64,000 nt of DNA from Siphonodentalium dalli (Eukaryota > Mollusca > Scaphopoda > Gadilida > Siphonodentaliidae), in the NCBI GenBank assembly GCA_032622095.1, contig CP136061.1, forward strand, positions 12,169,287 through 12,233,286, read 5' to 3'. This document shows, in pieces, positions 19,647 to 31,385 of this stretch. Position 1 is the stretch's first letter, and every line of letters begins with the position of its first letter. A program made the translations under genes and the position numbers. The notes below the pieces were generated by a model. That model worked only from the letters and a program-made list of their open reading frames with translations. It had not been told where the DNA came from and did no database searches.

Positions 19647-20597
19647 TTAATGCACTCTCATTTGATCATTTCGAGACATGATTTTGGAATGGGTTCTAGT
19701 GACCATCAAATCGACCATTTCAGGAGATTCAGTCCGAGGGAACATCCTGAATCTTGCATTGTTGAGTTTTGCATCGGAAACTTCATACAACTTGCATACA
19801 AAATGTTCAGCACTTTCAATTGTTTCAGTGGATATTGCAATATTACCTATACCCTTTAAGATTTCACAACATTCCAGGTAAATCTTCCATGCGGATCGTT
19901 TAGACACCCAATATATGAACGAAGTTGAATCAAACCCGTTAAAGTATGAAGCGCAAGAATATAGTTCAGAGCGTCGCTCGGTATTTTGGGTGGCAAAATC
20001 CCTGATGGGTAAAATATTAGGGCTTTTGGAAGTTCCAGCCATCATGAACACATCACAATCTGCAGGGAATTTGTTTTGGTAACCAAGCAATAACACTAGA
20101 ACATCGACGTCCCTACTTATCACAATAACTTGTTTTAGATTGCACCCCATAGAATGTTGGTATCAAGTGAATGAAGGATAAGTCTAGTATCAGCCTATTC
20201 GTGATTAGAATCTAACCCTTTCAAGTCTGTTCCATCTACCGAACAATCTACTCTGCAATCTTCTGGGAACCCCCCTGCAACAACAACAGTAACACCTTCT
20301 GTTTTCGCTTTGGTAACAAGTTCTCGAGACAAGAAACTATTCAAATCGGACTTTACCTATGGCCACAACAAGGGCATGACCGTCAATGACAATACCTGCA
20401 CGGGGAGATGGTGTCATTCTTGTCAGGCAGGATACTTTCTCGATCAGAGCGTCAATCCGAATTGCTTTGTTTCCAGTTCTAAGTGTTTTATTTGTCTCGC
20501 ATAATGCAATTGGAACAGGCATGAGTTCATGATGTAAAACAGATCGCAGTGTACTACATCGTCTTGTAGTTGCCCTTCTTGTCGACAGGGCAGTCAA
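19647..20597 (-). pseudogene. PIN-like 'HAFTGCDT'-family protein, left arm copy
   Basis: A minus-strand coding remnant. It starts at about 20597 with the family's N-terminal region (ELMPVPIALCETNKTLRTG, then IVIDGHALVVAIGK), loses frame around 20340-20150, then resumes with MGCNLKQVIVISRDVDVLVL, NGFDSTSFIYWVSKRSAW, LKGIGNIAIS and AEHFVCKLYEVSDAKLNNAR. The D-V-D-V-L strand and the G-F/C-D-ST-F motif match the acidic residues of PIN/FEN-like nuclease folds (EEADT...DTDVL...GCDT). That functional reading is inference. The Cys-rich tail is replaced by a short divergent end at about 19647. The right-arm copy is at 20619-21815. Confidence 0.7.
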
Positions 20598-20618
20598 CTT
20601 GCAAACACTGCCCTTGTT

Positions 20619-21815
20619 GTGGTTATAGATAGACCGGAAAAGATAAATACATTTGGAGATTTGGCCGATGTATTCTCAGTGTGCGTGTTGAAGAAGGGCG
20701 AAGGCTATGACGTCTGGAATGATGTAGTGTTCGACCGATACTCGGATAAATCTATCACGACTGCCACCAGATCAAGAAGAAGTCGCAATGTACCATTGAT
20801 CCGAAGGACAATAACAAATCGTGATGTTCCCATCCCACAAAATTAAAAAAGTTTCATTTTGTTGTCTGACAACAAGTCCGATTTGAATGGTTTCTTGTCT
20901 CGAGAACTTGTTACCAAACCGAAAACAGAAGGTGTTACTGTTGTTGTTGCAGGGGGGGTCCCTGAAGATTGCAGAGTAGATTGTTCGGTAGATAGAACAG
21001 ACTTGAAAGGGTTAGAGTCTAATCACGAAGAGGCTGACACCAGACTTATCCTTCATTCACTTGATACCAGCATGGGGTGCAATCTGAAACAAGGTATTGT
21101 GGTAAGTATGGAGGTCGATGTTCTAGTGGTATTGCTTGGTTACCTAGACAAAGTTCCTGCATATTGTGATGTGTTCATGATGGCTGAAACGTTCAAAAAC
21201 CCTAAAATTATACCCATCAGGGGTGTTGCCACCCAAATACCGAGCGACGGTCTGAACTATATTCTTGCGTTTCATGCTTTAACGGGGAGTGGTTCAACTT
21301 CGTTCATATGGGGTGTCTAAACGATCTGCATGGACGATTTACCTGGAATGTTGTGAACTCTTAACGGGTATAGGTAATAAATTATTGCAATATTCACTGA
21401 AACAATTGAAAGTGCTGAACATTTTGTATGCAAGTTGTATGGAATTTCAGATGCAAAACTCAACAATGCAAGATTCAGTGTGTTCCCTCGGACTAAATAT
21501 CCTGAAAAACTTCCAACAACCAGTGACTCATTTCATTACCGGTACCACCTTTTGAGAACAAACTACCAGGTTTTAGTTTGGAAACAAGCAATCATTCATG
21601 TGCAAACATTACCGGATCCTTCAACAATGAGATGGAAAGAAGAAAATGGTCGATTGGATCCAACCATGTCACTAGAACCCATTCCAAAATCATGTCTCGA
21701 AATAATCAATTATGGGTGCAAGAAGGGGTGTGTAACAGCAAGGTGTACATGCAGAAAATCAGAGTTACCCTGCATACCACTCTGCAATTGTGGAACTGAC
21801 TGCAATAATAAATAA
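20619..21815 (+). pseudogene. PIN-like 'HAFTGCDT'-family protein, right arm copy
   Basis: A plus-strand remnant in three frames. 20619-20846 has KINTFGDLADVF and VFDRYSDKSITTATRSRR. 20859-21320 has FLSRELV, NHEEADTRLILHSLD (acidic motif at about residues 57-60) and MEVDVLVVLLGY. 21289-21815 holds the C-terminal part, ending in a Cys-rich CKKGCVTARCTCRK...CIPLCNCGTDC tail that could bind zinc. The central GCDT motif is degraded to GSGS in AFHALTGSGSTSF, so a nuclease-like active site would be lost. The frame breaks are near 20846 and 21310, with a further shift near 21430. The gene faces away from the left-arm copy. Confidence 0.75.
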
Positions 21816-22585
21816 GGATTTTTATGACCATTTTGGCTATAGGATGGCCAATTGTGTCGCATTGGGTATTGATGAACCAGTTTCATAATATTACGGATGA
21901 TTTTCGAATTTTAACTGATTATTATATCGGCCATTTTGAATTGTCATTTTAGGTCAGAAATAATTATTGGTCGAGTTGCCAACATTGTCTTATTTTTTGA
22001 ATCAGATTACAAATTACATTTAGACACAACTGTCTCAACCATTTGAAGGATATATTTCCGGAATACTTCACTTTCTGCCATTTAAGAGGCAATAATTTAA
22101 AAAATTCGCGTTTTTTTGCCATTTTTGGACATAAATTGGGTTAAATGTCAAATATGTTCACTTTAAATAACAACATATGTTCTGTGTATAGTGTCTCTTG
22201 TCACAATTCGTTCGAAACTACGGAAATGCATAATATTCAAACGTCTTAGAACAACATAAAATAGTAAACGAAAATCTAGACTTTATTCTGATGGCGGCCA
22301 TTTTGAATTGTCATCTTAGGTCAGAAATAATAATTTGTCGACTTGCCAACATTGGTTTTTGAAATCAGCATAAAAAATACCTTTAGAAACAATTCTCAAA
22401 AGCTTCTGAGAGAAAAATGCCCGCACCTTTTACTTTTATTCCATTTCGAACCTGACTAGTGTGAGTATGGCGTTTATTCAGGGTATATAAGACTGTGAAT
22501 TGTCCGCCGCTAACAGGTACTCAGAAACATCGGGATACAATAAGAATACAGTCCTGTGACCATTTATTTCCATTGTGGGGGTTAG

Positions 22586-23690
22586 ACGGTCATTGATCAC
22601 ATACTTGTGCCTTCGAATTCTGCTGATATCATTGAATCGTGTACAGTTTTCGATGATGACGCTTCAAACATATCATGTCATGTGCCAGTCGCTTGTTCCT
22701 GCATCTTTCCTAAATCAAGCGATTCATTCGAAAACCCAATACCACTGAATAAGCCATTATTCAATTGGAAAACACTTGACGAATCCATGTATAATTCTCA
22801 CTTAGACGCCTGTTGTAACGACTTTGAATGTATCCAGACCACACGCGTGTGCAAAACATTGATCGATTTCACATATGATCGCATTGTGTTAACATTGCCA
22901 AAGGCATCTGAATTTGCCGCAGGATTCCGCAAATTCCATTCTAAATGGAAGCCATATTGGAACCCTTCCCTCACAGATCGACACAACGATGTGAAATCAA
23001 AGAGAACCGCATGGATTAAGTCCGGTAAACATCACTCAGCATTATCATCTACGTATATGGACTACAAGCGATCAAAGCGTCTGCTGCGAAGAGAAATGCG
23101 TTTAGCAGCCGAACAACACCAACACCATATCTTCGATGAACTTGAGCGTTTTGCCACATGCGATCAAGCTTCCTTCTGGAAACTGTTGAATCAATCCAAC
23201 ATGAAATCGTCACTCTTAAGTTCAGCAATGAAATTCTGTGAAACTATTGTTCGTGATCCTTGTGATATAGTAACTGGATGGAGAGACTATTTTGCAAACC
23301 TCTATTCTTGCAGTGAGCACGACGACACTCAATTCGAAATAGAAGTCGAGAGAACTGTCGAAGAACTGCTTTTGAACCCAAGGCCACACGGTTAGCCAAC
23401 ACGTGTCAACTGATCCTATTTCCATGAAAGAGGTACAATCAGCGATTCGCTCACTTAAAAGGGGTAAAGCGGGAGGAGCAGACGGCATAGTGAACGAACA
23501 CCTCATTTTCTGCAACAAATCTTTCCTGCGGATTCTCTGCTTCTTCTACAATAGCATGCTTCATATGGCATATATTCCACATAAACTCAAACTTGGTCTC
23601 ATCATTCCACTCTACAAAGGAGAACCCAAACCCAAAGATCAGCCATATAGCCAGGACCACTTAACCAGGGATGTATATATCCCATAGGGA
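22586..23690 (+). pseudogene. LINE endonuclease end and reverse transcriptase start (truncated)
   Basis: The fragment opens with IDHILVPSNSADIIES, the terminal strand of an APE endonuclease (S-x-IDHIL). It continues through a long linker with RTAWIKSGKH and SFWKLLNQSN, and ends after TAG 23393-23395. Across that stop the RT domain begins: SMKEVQSAIRSLKRGKAGG, ADGIVNEHL, YIPHKLKLGLIIPLYKGE. This is RT block 0-1 of CR1/L2/Jockey-like LINEs. Coding sequence is lost at about 23640-23690, well before the catalytic YADD box. It starts about 120 bp after the giant palindromic element. Confidence 0.85.
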
Positions 23691-23755
23691 TCCCTAAACA
23701 AACGAATGTACTGCTGTCTGCTGATTGTCGTCTGCTCTTTGCTATAATATATATG

Positions 23756-24210
23756 TGACCCGCCATATCAAATCCAGTCGTAAGTCGGGATTTTTTTACC
23801 CTGTGCCAATGCATTCTCTTATATATGCGAGTCGACCATAGGTCGCCTCGCATATATAAAAGAATGAATTGGCCTAACAATTTTTACAATTTTAATAATT
23901 TTTTCTTGTATTCTTTAACAATTTTTTAATTTCACCCATACAGAGCCCCAGACAAACATGAGCAGACGACACTCTTCTATGTGCTTCTATATATGTGTGG
24001 GGCTCCCTGCAGGGTAATGGATGTTTTTTATTTTATGTCCTAAAAATTGTAAGAAACATTTATTTTTTTAAAATGATAAACAATTGTTAGGCCAATGTAT
24101 TCTCTTATATATGTGAGATGCGACCTATGGTCGACTCGCATATATAAGAGAATGCATTGGCACAGGGTAAAAAAATCCCGACTTACGACTGGATTTGATA
24201 TCGCGGGTCA
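23756..24210. mobile_element. Hairpin-ended element, complete copy
   Basis: Outer ends are TGACCCGCCATATCAAATCC and the inverse GATATCGCGGGTCA. Palindromes lie at 23805-23873 and 24091-24161 (the right one carries a 2-bp insertion). Flanks are TATATG and CATATG, five of six bases matching as a target duplication. The interior has the CAGAGCCCCAGACAAACATG segment. It inserted just after the LINE RT fragment. Confidence 0.9.
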
Positions 24211-24738
24211 CATATGAGGCTGGCCATATGAGAGAAAGTTGAGAGCGGCCACACTTGTTTCCAATTAAAGGTACTCAATCCGATCAGACGGTCCCCATAT
24301 CATCAAGATACAACAACAACATTTCTTCCAAATACGCTTTAGTTGTCAGAATCAATTAATTGCAACAAAATAATACTAACCTAATACTATGGTAACTATG
24401 GTAACAAATTTCCCAAAACGTGTTATTTATTTACATTTTGTTCAAAGATATGTGGCCGTACATACATGTATTATCACTTGAGTATAACGAAATATGGCCG
24501 TATTATCTTTCATCCGCAATTTTGTCCGACACCGTCCGTTTGACGACGTGTTTCTGGGCCACAAATAATTGCCCATCTCGAGATAATAAATAACAAACTT
24601 CAAAAATCGATATCTGATCACGCTGAGCTTTGATGGATGAGTTCCTCGACTCGAATCAAATATTTTTACCCCCGAAGCCAAAGAAATAGTAATTTAGGAG
24701 CGTTAATTCGGATAATGCATCTTTAATCATAATAAATA
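24211..24738. other. Unassigned stretch
   Basis: No gene or repeat recognised. A 79-codon minus-strand frame (24442-24681) has no family resemblance. Confidence 0.5.
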
Positions 24739-25228
24739 GGCAACATTAGGTTACAAACAACATTAGGTTACAAACAACATTAGGTTACAAACAACATTAG
24801 GTTACAAACAACATTAGGTTACAAACAACATTAGGTTACAAACAACATTTGGTTACAAACAACATTAGGTTACAAACAACATTAGGTTACAAACAACATT
24901 AGGTCACAAACAACATTAGGTTACAAACAACATTAGGTTACAAACAACATTAGGTTAAAAACAACATTAGGTTACAAACAACATTAGGTTACAAACAACA
25001 TTAGGTTACAAACAACATTAGGTCACAAACAACATTAGGTTACAAACTACAAACAACATTCGGTTACAATCAACATTAGGTTACAAACAACATTAGGTCA
25101 CAAACAACATTAGGTTACAAACAACATTATGTTACAAACAACATTAGGTTACAAACAACATTAGGTCACAAACAACATTAGGTCACAAACAACATTAGGT
25201 CACAAACAACATTAGGTTACAAACAACT
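24739..25228 (+). repeat. 17-bp tandem array
   Basis: About 28 copies of AACATTAGGTTACAAAC, with TTACAAAC/TCACAAAC variants. It is followed by a G/T-rich stretch with a run of nine G at about 25248. Confidence 0.95.
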
Positions 25229-25840
25229 ATTTTTGTGTGTGTTTTTGGGGGGGGGTTAAGTCTATTTGAACTTCAAGTGGTTAGTCGATAAGTCGGTGGC
25301 AACAAACGCGCCTTTTCGGTATTTTTTTCAAACGATAATCTTGCATTTCCTCAACTACCACATTTACTGCACAAAAAATCAGCAGAATAAAAATACCCAG
25401 ACCCCTTCCATAACTTCGGGGCCCCACCAGATTCTCCTGGCCATCTAAACAAAAATGATCGACACATCAGTGTTCGCGCTGTCGGTGGCCAAATTGACCG
25501 ATGGCCATTTTTTTTCGAAAATGCCCAATAAAAATTGACATTTTTTTTTTTTTTTTATTCCAAATGGAGAAGTACGCTAATTAAAAAGTGCTGAATTGGT
25601 CGACAGTCCACACAGTTAGGCGACAAAAGTATTCGTATTTCGGAAATATCGTACCTTGCAAACCAAAAATGTATTTTATGACGGGAGCGTTGATTGATTG
25701 GTGACTATGAACATACCTTGGTTGACGTATGCAATAGGAAGGGTGTGATGGTCTGTAGTATGTGCATTCAGACTGGCGTGAGTAACCATGTCGAGACTAG
25801 GATTTTTTTTATCTCGGCGAAAATAGCGATGACAACTAAC
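25229..25840. other. Unassigned stretch between two arrays
   Basis: Contains homopolymer runs (G at about 25248, T at about 25540) and no supported gene. Confidence 0.5.
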
Positions 25841-27388
25841 ACAGCTCATTACTTTATTAGTTATAATTAACACAGCTCATTACTTTATTAGTTATAATTA
25901 ACACAGCTCATTACTTTATTAGTTATAATTAACACAGCTCATTACTTTATTAGTTATAATTAACACAGCTCATAACTTCATTAGTTATAATTAACACAGC
26001 TCATTACTGTATTAGTTATAATTAACACAGCTCATTACTTCATTAGTTATAATTAACACAGCTCATTACTTTATTAGTTATAATTAACACAGCTCATTAC
26101 TTTATTAGTTATAAATAACACAGCTCATTACTTTATTAGTTATAATTAACACAGCTCATTACTTTATTAGTTATAATTAACACAGCTCATTACTTTATTA
26201 GTTATAATTAACACAGCCCATTACTTTATTGGTTATAATTAACACAGCTCATTACTTCATTAGTTATAATTAACACAGCTCATTATTTCATTAGTTATAA
26301 TTAACACAGCTCATTACTTTATTAGTTATAATTAACATAGCCCATTACTTTATTAGTTATAATTAACACAGATCATTACTTTATTAGTTATAATTAACAT
26401 AGCCCATTACTTTATTAGTTATAATTAACACAGCTCATTACTTTATTAGTTACAATTAACACGGCTCATTACTTCATTAGTAATAATTAACACAGCTCAT
26501 AACTTCATTAGTTATAATTAACACAGCTCATTACTTTATTAGTTATAATTAACACAGCTCATTACTCTATTAGTTATAATTAACACAGCTCATTACTTCA
26601 TTAGTTATAATTAACACCGCTCATTATTTCATTAGTTATAATTAACACAGCTCATTACTTTATTAGTTATAATTAACACAGCCCATTACTTTATTAGTTA
26701 TAATTAACACAGCTCATTACTTTATTAGTTATAATTAACACGGCTCATTACTTCATTAGTTATAATTAACACAGCTCATTACTTTATTAGTTATAATTAA
26801 CACAGCTCATTACTTCATTAGTTATAATTAACACAGCTCATTACTTTATTAGTTATAATTAACACAGCTCATTACTTTATAGTTATAATTAACACATCTC
26901 ATTACTTTATTAGTTATAATTAACACAGATCATTACTTTATTAGTTATAATTAACACAGCTCATTACTTTATTAGTTATAATTAACATAGCTCATTACTT
27001 TATTAGTTATAATTAACACAGCTCATTACTTTATTAGTTATAATTAACACAACTCATTACTTTATTAGTTATAATTAACACAGCTCATTACTCCATTAGT
27101 TATAATTAACACAGCTCATTACTTCATTAGTTATAATTAACACAGCTCATTACTTTATTAGTTATAATTAACACAGCCCATTACTTTATTAGTTATAATT
27201 AACACGGCTCATTACTTCATTAGTTATAATTAACACAGCTCATTACTTCATTAGTTATAATTAACACAGCTCATTACTTTATTAGTTATAATTAACACAG
27301 CTCATTACTTTATTAGTTATAATTAACACAGCTCATTACTTTATTAGTTATAATTAACACAGCTCATTACTTTATTAGTTATAATTTT
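25841..27388 (+). repeat. 31-bp AT-rich tandem array
   Basis: About 50 copies of a 31-bp unit (TTATAATTAACACAGCTCAT then TACTTTATTAG). Variants (ACTTCATTAG, CAGCCCATT, ACGGCTCATT) recur in similar order, suggesting block duplications inside the array. Confidence 0.95.
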
Positions 27389-27643
27389 GTTCGTTAAATA
27401 TTTGTTTTTAAAGTTGTTTTAATTATGATTTTATTTTGAGTAACAAATAAAGTTTAAAACAAATATTCTAGTAATCAATTCTCAACCGCTCAAAAAATGA
27501 GGATTTAATTTGACTAAAGGTTTTTAAATTTGACCAAAAAAACATTTGGCCAAAGTTTTTTAATTTTGCCAATAAAAATTTTATTTGGCCAAACTTTTGG
27601 CCACAAGATTTTTCGGTCCAGCGCGAACATTGCGCCACATTTA

Positions 27644-28086
27644 TGACCCGCCATGTCAAATCCAGTCGTAAGTCGGGATTTTTTTACCCTGTGCCGATGC
27701 ATTCTCTTATATATGCGAGTCGACCATAGGTCGCCTCGCATATATAACAGAATGCATTGGCCTAACAATTTTTTATAATTTTTTTTAAATAAATGTTTCT
27801 TACAATTTTTAGGAAATAAAATAAAAAACATCCATTACCCTGCAGGGAGCCCCACACATATATAGAAGCATATAGAAGAATGTCGTCTGCTCATGTTTGT
27901 CTGGGGCTCTGTATGGGTGAAATTATAAAATTGTTAAGAATACAAGAAAAACTTATTAAATTTTTTAGGCCAATTCATTCTCTTATATATGCGAGGCGAC
28001 CTATGGTCGACTCGCATATATAAGAGAATGCATTGGCACAGGGTTAAAAAATCCCGACTTACGACTGGATTTGATATGGCGGGTCA
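27644..28086. mobile_element. Hairpin-ended element, copy with exact 6-bp target duplication
   Basis: Ends are TGACCCGCCATGTCAAATCC and GGATTTGATATGGCGGGTCA, flanked by CATTTA at 27638-27643 and 28087-28092. Palindromes lie at 27693-27761 and 27969-28037. The interior is in the same orientation as the 15539 copy (GGGAGCCCCACACATATATA). It inserted into AT-rich DNA with runs of TTTGGCCAAA-like sequence. Confidence 0.92.
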
Positions 28087-28294
28087 CATTTATGTATGCC
28101 GTGATTTGCTGTTCCTGCTCAGGGGAGATAATCAAGCGATCAGCAGCCAGATTTGTTGTATGCTGACTCGAGTTTCACTACACACATTCAAGAAGCGTAA
28201 CTATATAATTAGTTGCTTGTAACCTTTAACATCCCCACGAGAGACCACCAACAATGAATACAGTCCATGCGTCCTGACACTGCGTGAGAATCTG

Positions 28295-28588
28295 TTGCAT
28301 TTTATATACTGTCTGGCTAGACACTATGATAGGTTTTGTAAACCTTCAATGTTATTTACGTACAGGGTTCGTGGAAATATCGCTTTTTGCAATTGCTCAA
28401 GTCAGAAATATATACTTAAACTAACTAACGACCAACTGGAGTATTTCAAGCAAATTACTTGTAACATCGGTGATGATTTGTTACTCCCAAACGTGAATGG
28501 CACTACATACCAGAGATATTTCAAACCAAGGTGTCAATACCATGGCGTCTTATGCGTAAAAGTATATATTCAAGGCAAACTGATTTAG
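28295..28588 (+). CDS. Hypothetical open frame, 97 codons
   Basis: Not recognised. The predicted protein is Cys- and aromatic-containing (NCSSQKYILKLTNDQLEYFK, later YQRYFKPRCQYHGVL) with no signal peptide or membrane segment. It is not in a tandem array and not in a repeat duplicated elsewhere in the window, so it may be an exon or a chance frame. Base composition resembles the surroundings. Confidence 0.2.
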   Translation: MHFIYCLARHYDRFCKPSMLFTYRVRGNIAFCNCSSQKYILKLTNDQLEYFKQITCNIGDDLLLPNVNGTTYQRYFKPRCQYHGVLCVKVYIQGKLI

Positions 28589-28934
28589 AACATTGTCCAG
28601 TCTAAACACTTTTAATAGCGTACATTGGAGAAGTATGTTTGCTATTTATATGATGAAGTTGTAATTTGATATCTGTGCCTTGCATGTATCCCTGAGCTTA
28701 ACCACTATAGCTAAAGATCACAATTTCGTAATCTAATTGTAAACAACGTAGACACACACACAAATACTCATGTCAAATACTATATCATCTCAAATGCAAA
28801 AGATGGTTTAAACCCCACCCAGTATTCCAATTGTGTGTAAATTTGTGTATTTCCATATTTTTTCCATATTTTCCGTTACCAAATGGTGGCGTCAGGAAGA
28901 CGACCATATGGTCATGTCAACGCCATATGACATA

Positions 28935-30075
28935 TTATACAGTTATCGCCCGCGATTGAGTGAGACACGGGGATTTGTCGCCCGCTCGAGACCTGGAATG
29001 TCACCCGATGGCCGCCAGGCGACAAATCCCCGTGTCTCACGAAAATAAGGGTGATAACTGTTTTGTTATCTGACAAAGGAGTACACACGAACCTCCTTAA
29101 TAGCAGGCATAAATGCGCGCATATATTCTTTAATCCAGTTCGAAAAGTTAATTTTATGTTGGAATCATCGCTATTTAGAAAATAAAACATTCATAATCTG
29201 GATCAATTAACAGACCCGTCATTCGCGCAGCTATTCTCCGGTCAGTTTGCTGGTTGCATGGTGGAAATCGGTTCACGGAAAGAGGAGCAAAGCCATTTCG
29301 AAGTTGAGTAGCCATGCAGCGAAATGTTCGGTTTCGTTTCAAATTGTAATGGCCGTGAAGACGCCGACAGACGTGTTCATTTCCAGATTGCTAAAATGTG
29401 AAACTAACACGTTGTAGTGGTGCAAAAAGAATTTGACATATGTCACAGATTGTTACGCAACATACGGGTATTCTCTGAAGTCTGAGGAATGTATTGAAGA
29501 AAAGAAATAGTCAATTGATAAACAGCAAAGAGTGGCTATTTGATCAAGCACATAAACGTAGTTGTAACGTATGTACATCGTGTGTGCAATTGTCTGCAGC
29601 AAATACCAACTGCATAATAAGGTTTATCTATTTGCCCCACGGTCTTTATTATTGATATAAAAAGGTCCAATAGGAATATTACACCTTATAACAGATATGT
29701 ATAGATATGTATAGCAAATAAAAAAAACACACAATTATTTCAAATTAGCAAACACCACAGTTCGCGGTTGTTATGAAACAGTTGGGTTTATAAAAACAGT
29801 GTTTTTCGAAATTATCAGAGAGCTGTCAGAGAATCTCTGCATGGTGAGTTCTTCGTAGTTCTATGTTTGCTGATAACAGCTGAGCGGTCAATAACTGAGA
29901 CAATGTTACCCTCGATGGTAATATGGTGATTTATCGCCCGCCATGTGACGCACTCTCAGCCAATCAGAAGAGAGGAAAATGGGATGAAGGATAACAAGGT
30001 GATTTACGGCCCGCCATGTGACGCACTCTCAGCCAATCAGAAGAGAGGAAAATGTGATGAAGGATAACAATTATG
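28935..30075 (+). repeat. 1-kb dispersed repeat, copy 1
   Basis: Recurs at 48965-49940 in the same orientation. It starts with a hairpin whose arms are GAGACACGGGGATTTGTCGC and its inverse (28960-29040). Then come GTACACACGAACCTCCTTAA, CGCAGCTATTCTCCGGTCAG, TTCACGGAAAGAGGAG and AACTAACACGTTGTAGT, ending in AGCCAATCAGAAGAGAGGAA. In this copy the last approximately 72 bp (GCCCGCCATGTGACGCACTC...) is tandemly duplicated (29930-29995 and 30004-30068). It is non-coding and the element class is unknown. CCAAT and ATATAAAAAG-like motifs near the 3' half could be promoter-like. Confidence 0.85.
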
Positions 30076-30354
30076 TTTATTACTTGATTTGATATGTATT
30101 GCATATTTGTATGATGAATAAATATGGTATTGGTTTGTCACTCCCACATGGCTGTACATGTAACAGAGGTGTTGGTTGGCTGGTCACGAACACGTGGTCG
30201 TGCATATTTCCAGTGTATTCTTTTTGGAGAGAGAATCTGTTTATTATAGAAAGGGTTATTTTATGTGTTAAGTTAAATTAGTTAAGCAGTTAAGCTCAAT
30301 TGAGGACGATTGTCATTAAAGACTATAGATACGTGGTGTACGACGTCTGCTCGC

Positions 30355-30408
30355 GCGGAACACTGGAAACACGACGTCTGCTTGCGCGGAACACTGGGAG
30401 CGTACTTT
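30355..30408 (+). repeat. Short tandem duplication
   Basis: Two copies of ACGACGTCTGCT.GCGCGGAACACTGG about 30 bp apart. Confidence 0.7.
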
Positions 30409-30546
30409 ATGGAAATCGGCCGTCTATATGTTAACTGGCAATTATAAGTCCTTTACAGAATGGTAGATATTACAAAGGGATTAAATTCTGGTACCCATTC
30501 AATTTCAAAATAGTATTTCGGAACCCTTCAAACTTCCTTTGGGGAA

Positions 30547-30703
30547 TATTATTAGTTATCTTCGGCAACATCGGGTGTACATGGAGATTTAATACCTGGA
30601 TGTCGATTTTGAACCCCGAGGCGGAGCCGAGGTTTAAAAGAGACATCCAGGTATTAAATCTCCATGTACCCCACGATGTTGCCGGAGATAACGATTTTGT
30701 CCC
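30547..30703. repeat. Inverted repeat (long hairpin)
   Basis: Arms of about 60 bp, anchors GTTATCTTCGGCAACATCGG and GGAGATTTAATACCTGGATG, meet their inverse (CATCCAGGTATTAAATCTCC, CGATGTTGCCGGAGATAAC) across a 35-bp loop. It is probably a small foldback element. Confidence 0.85.
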
Positions 30704-31024
30704 CACAACAATAACCATGTCTCCTTAATTTAAGTGTGTTTTTCATAGGTTATCCGATTAATTTACACCAATAAGAATAATTCAGTAGCTGACATAAGGA
30801 CCCGGCATCAGGTGACGTCAAATTCGGCGTGCGAGAGCAACGTCACGATTGGTGGAAACTGCCAGTTCAAGGGTCATTCATATACCCCCGATGTTTCACG
30901 TGGTCATATACCCCCGATGTTTGGCGCACGTTCTCTTATACCCAGCTGTCAATGGTGACGGGGGACATGGGGATTTAAACGCGGCGTTGTGGCCAATCAG
31001 ATTGCTAGGATGTGGGGACAAAGC

Positions 31025-31385
31025 TGTATATTATGTATTTGTTCGGGTGCTTGAAACTGATAAGTTAGTATCCAGTCCAGGTGCTATGCCAACTGGGGAA
31101 TGTAGAATTATACTAACATCACCGAAAATCTCAAGCAAATCGACCGTTCCACTCCATAGAAAACATTGTCGGAACTACGCTAAATTGTAAATATTTACTA
31201 CTCGAATCGGGACGATTTCGCCATCGGAAGTCACTGCATTTAATTAATATATACAAATGACGGTGTGTGTTGTCAATTTAGATATAATGTCTGTAAAAAT
31301 AACTACTTTATATAAGATTATTCTCCATTTCTATTTTATCACCCCACGGGGGTGTTTCACATCATTTTAACTGTCTAATATAAGT
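31025..31385 (+). repeat. Dispersed repeat, copy 1 (inverse copy at 50200-50590)
   Basis: Anchors are TTGTTCGGGTGCTTGAAACT, CGACCGTTCCACTCCATAGA, AATTGTAAATATTTAC.ACTC and GATTATTCTCCATTT. The same sequence occurs on the opposite strand at 50200-50590 with about 85% identity by eye. It contains no conserved frame. Confidence 0.8.

Larger units (their letters stand above)
18540..22465. mobile_element. Giant palindromic (foldback) element, about 3.9 kb
   Basis: The outer arms (about 18540-19580 and 21820-22465) are inverted copies sharing TAGTCAGGTTCGAAA, GGTGCGGGCATTTTTCT, AGAAGCTTTTGAGAATTGTT, CAATTCAAAATGGCCGCCAT and AACGAATTG. The left arm also has an internal direct duplication (18640-19010 with 19010-19400). 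The inner arms are inverted copies of a PIN-like gene facing away from a centre near 20600. The whole looks like a transposon that duplicated head-to-head. No clean target duplication was found; GTAGTCAGG and CCTGACTAG mark the ends approximately. Confidence 0.75.

Noticed and set aside
28912-29190. 92-codon minus-strand frame in the 1-kb repeat
   Set aside because: Spans the hairpin of a dispersed repeat; the second copy of the repeat does not conserve it.
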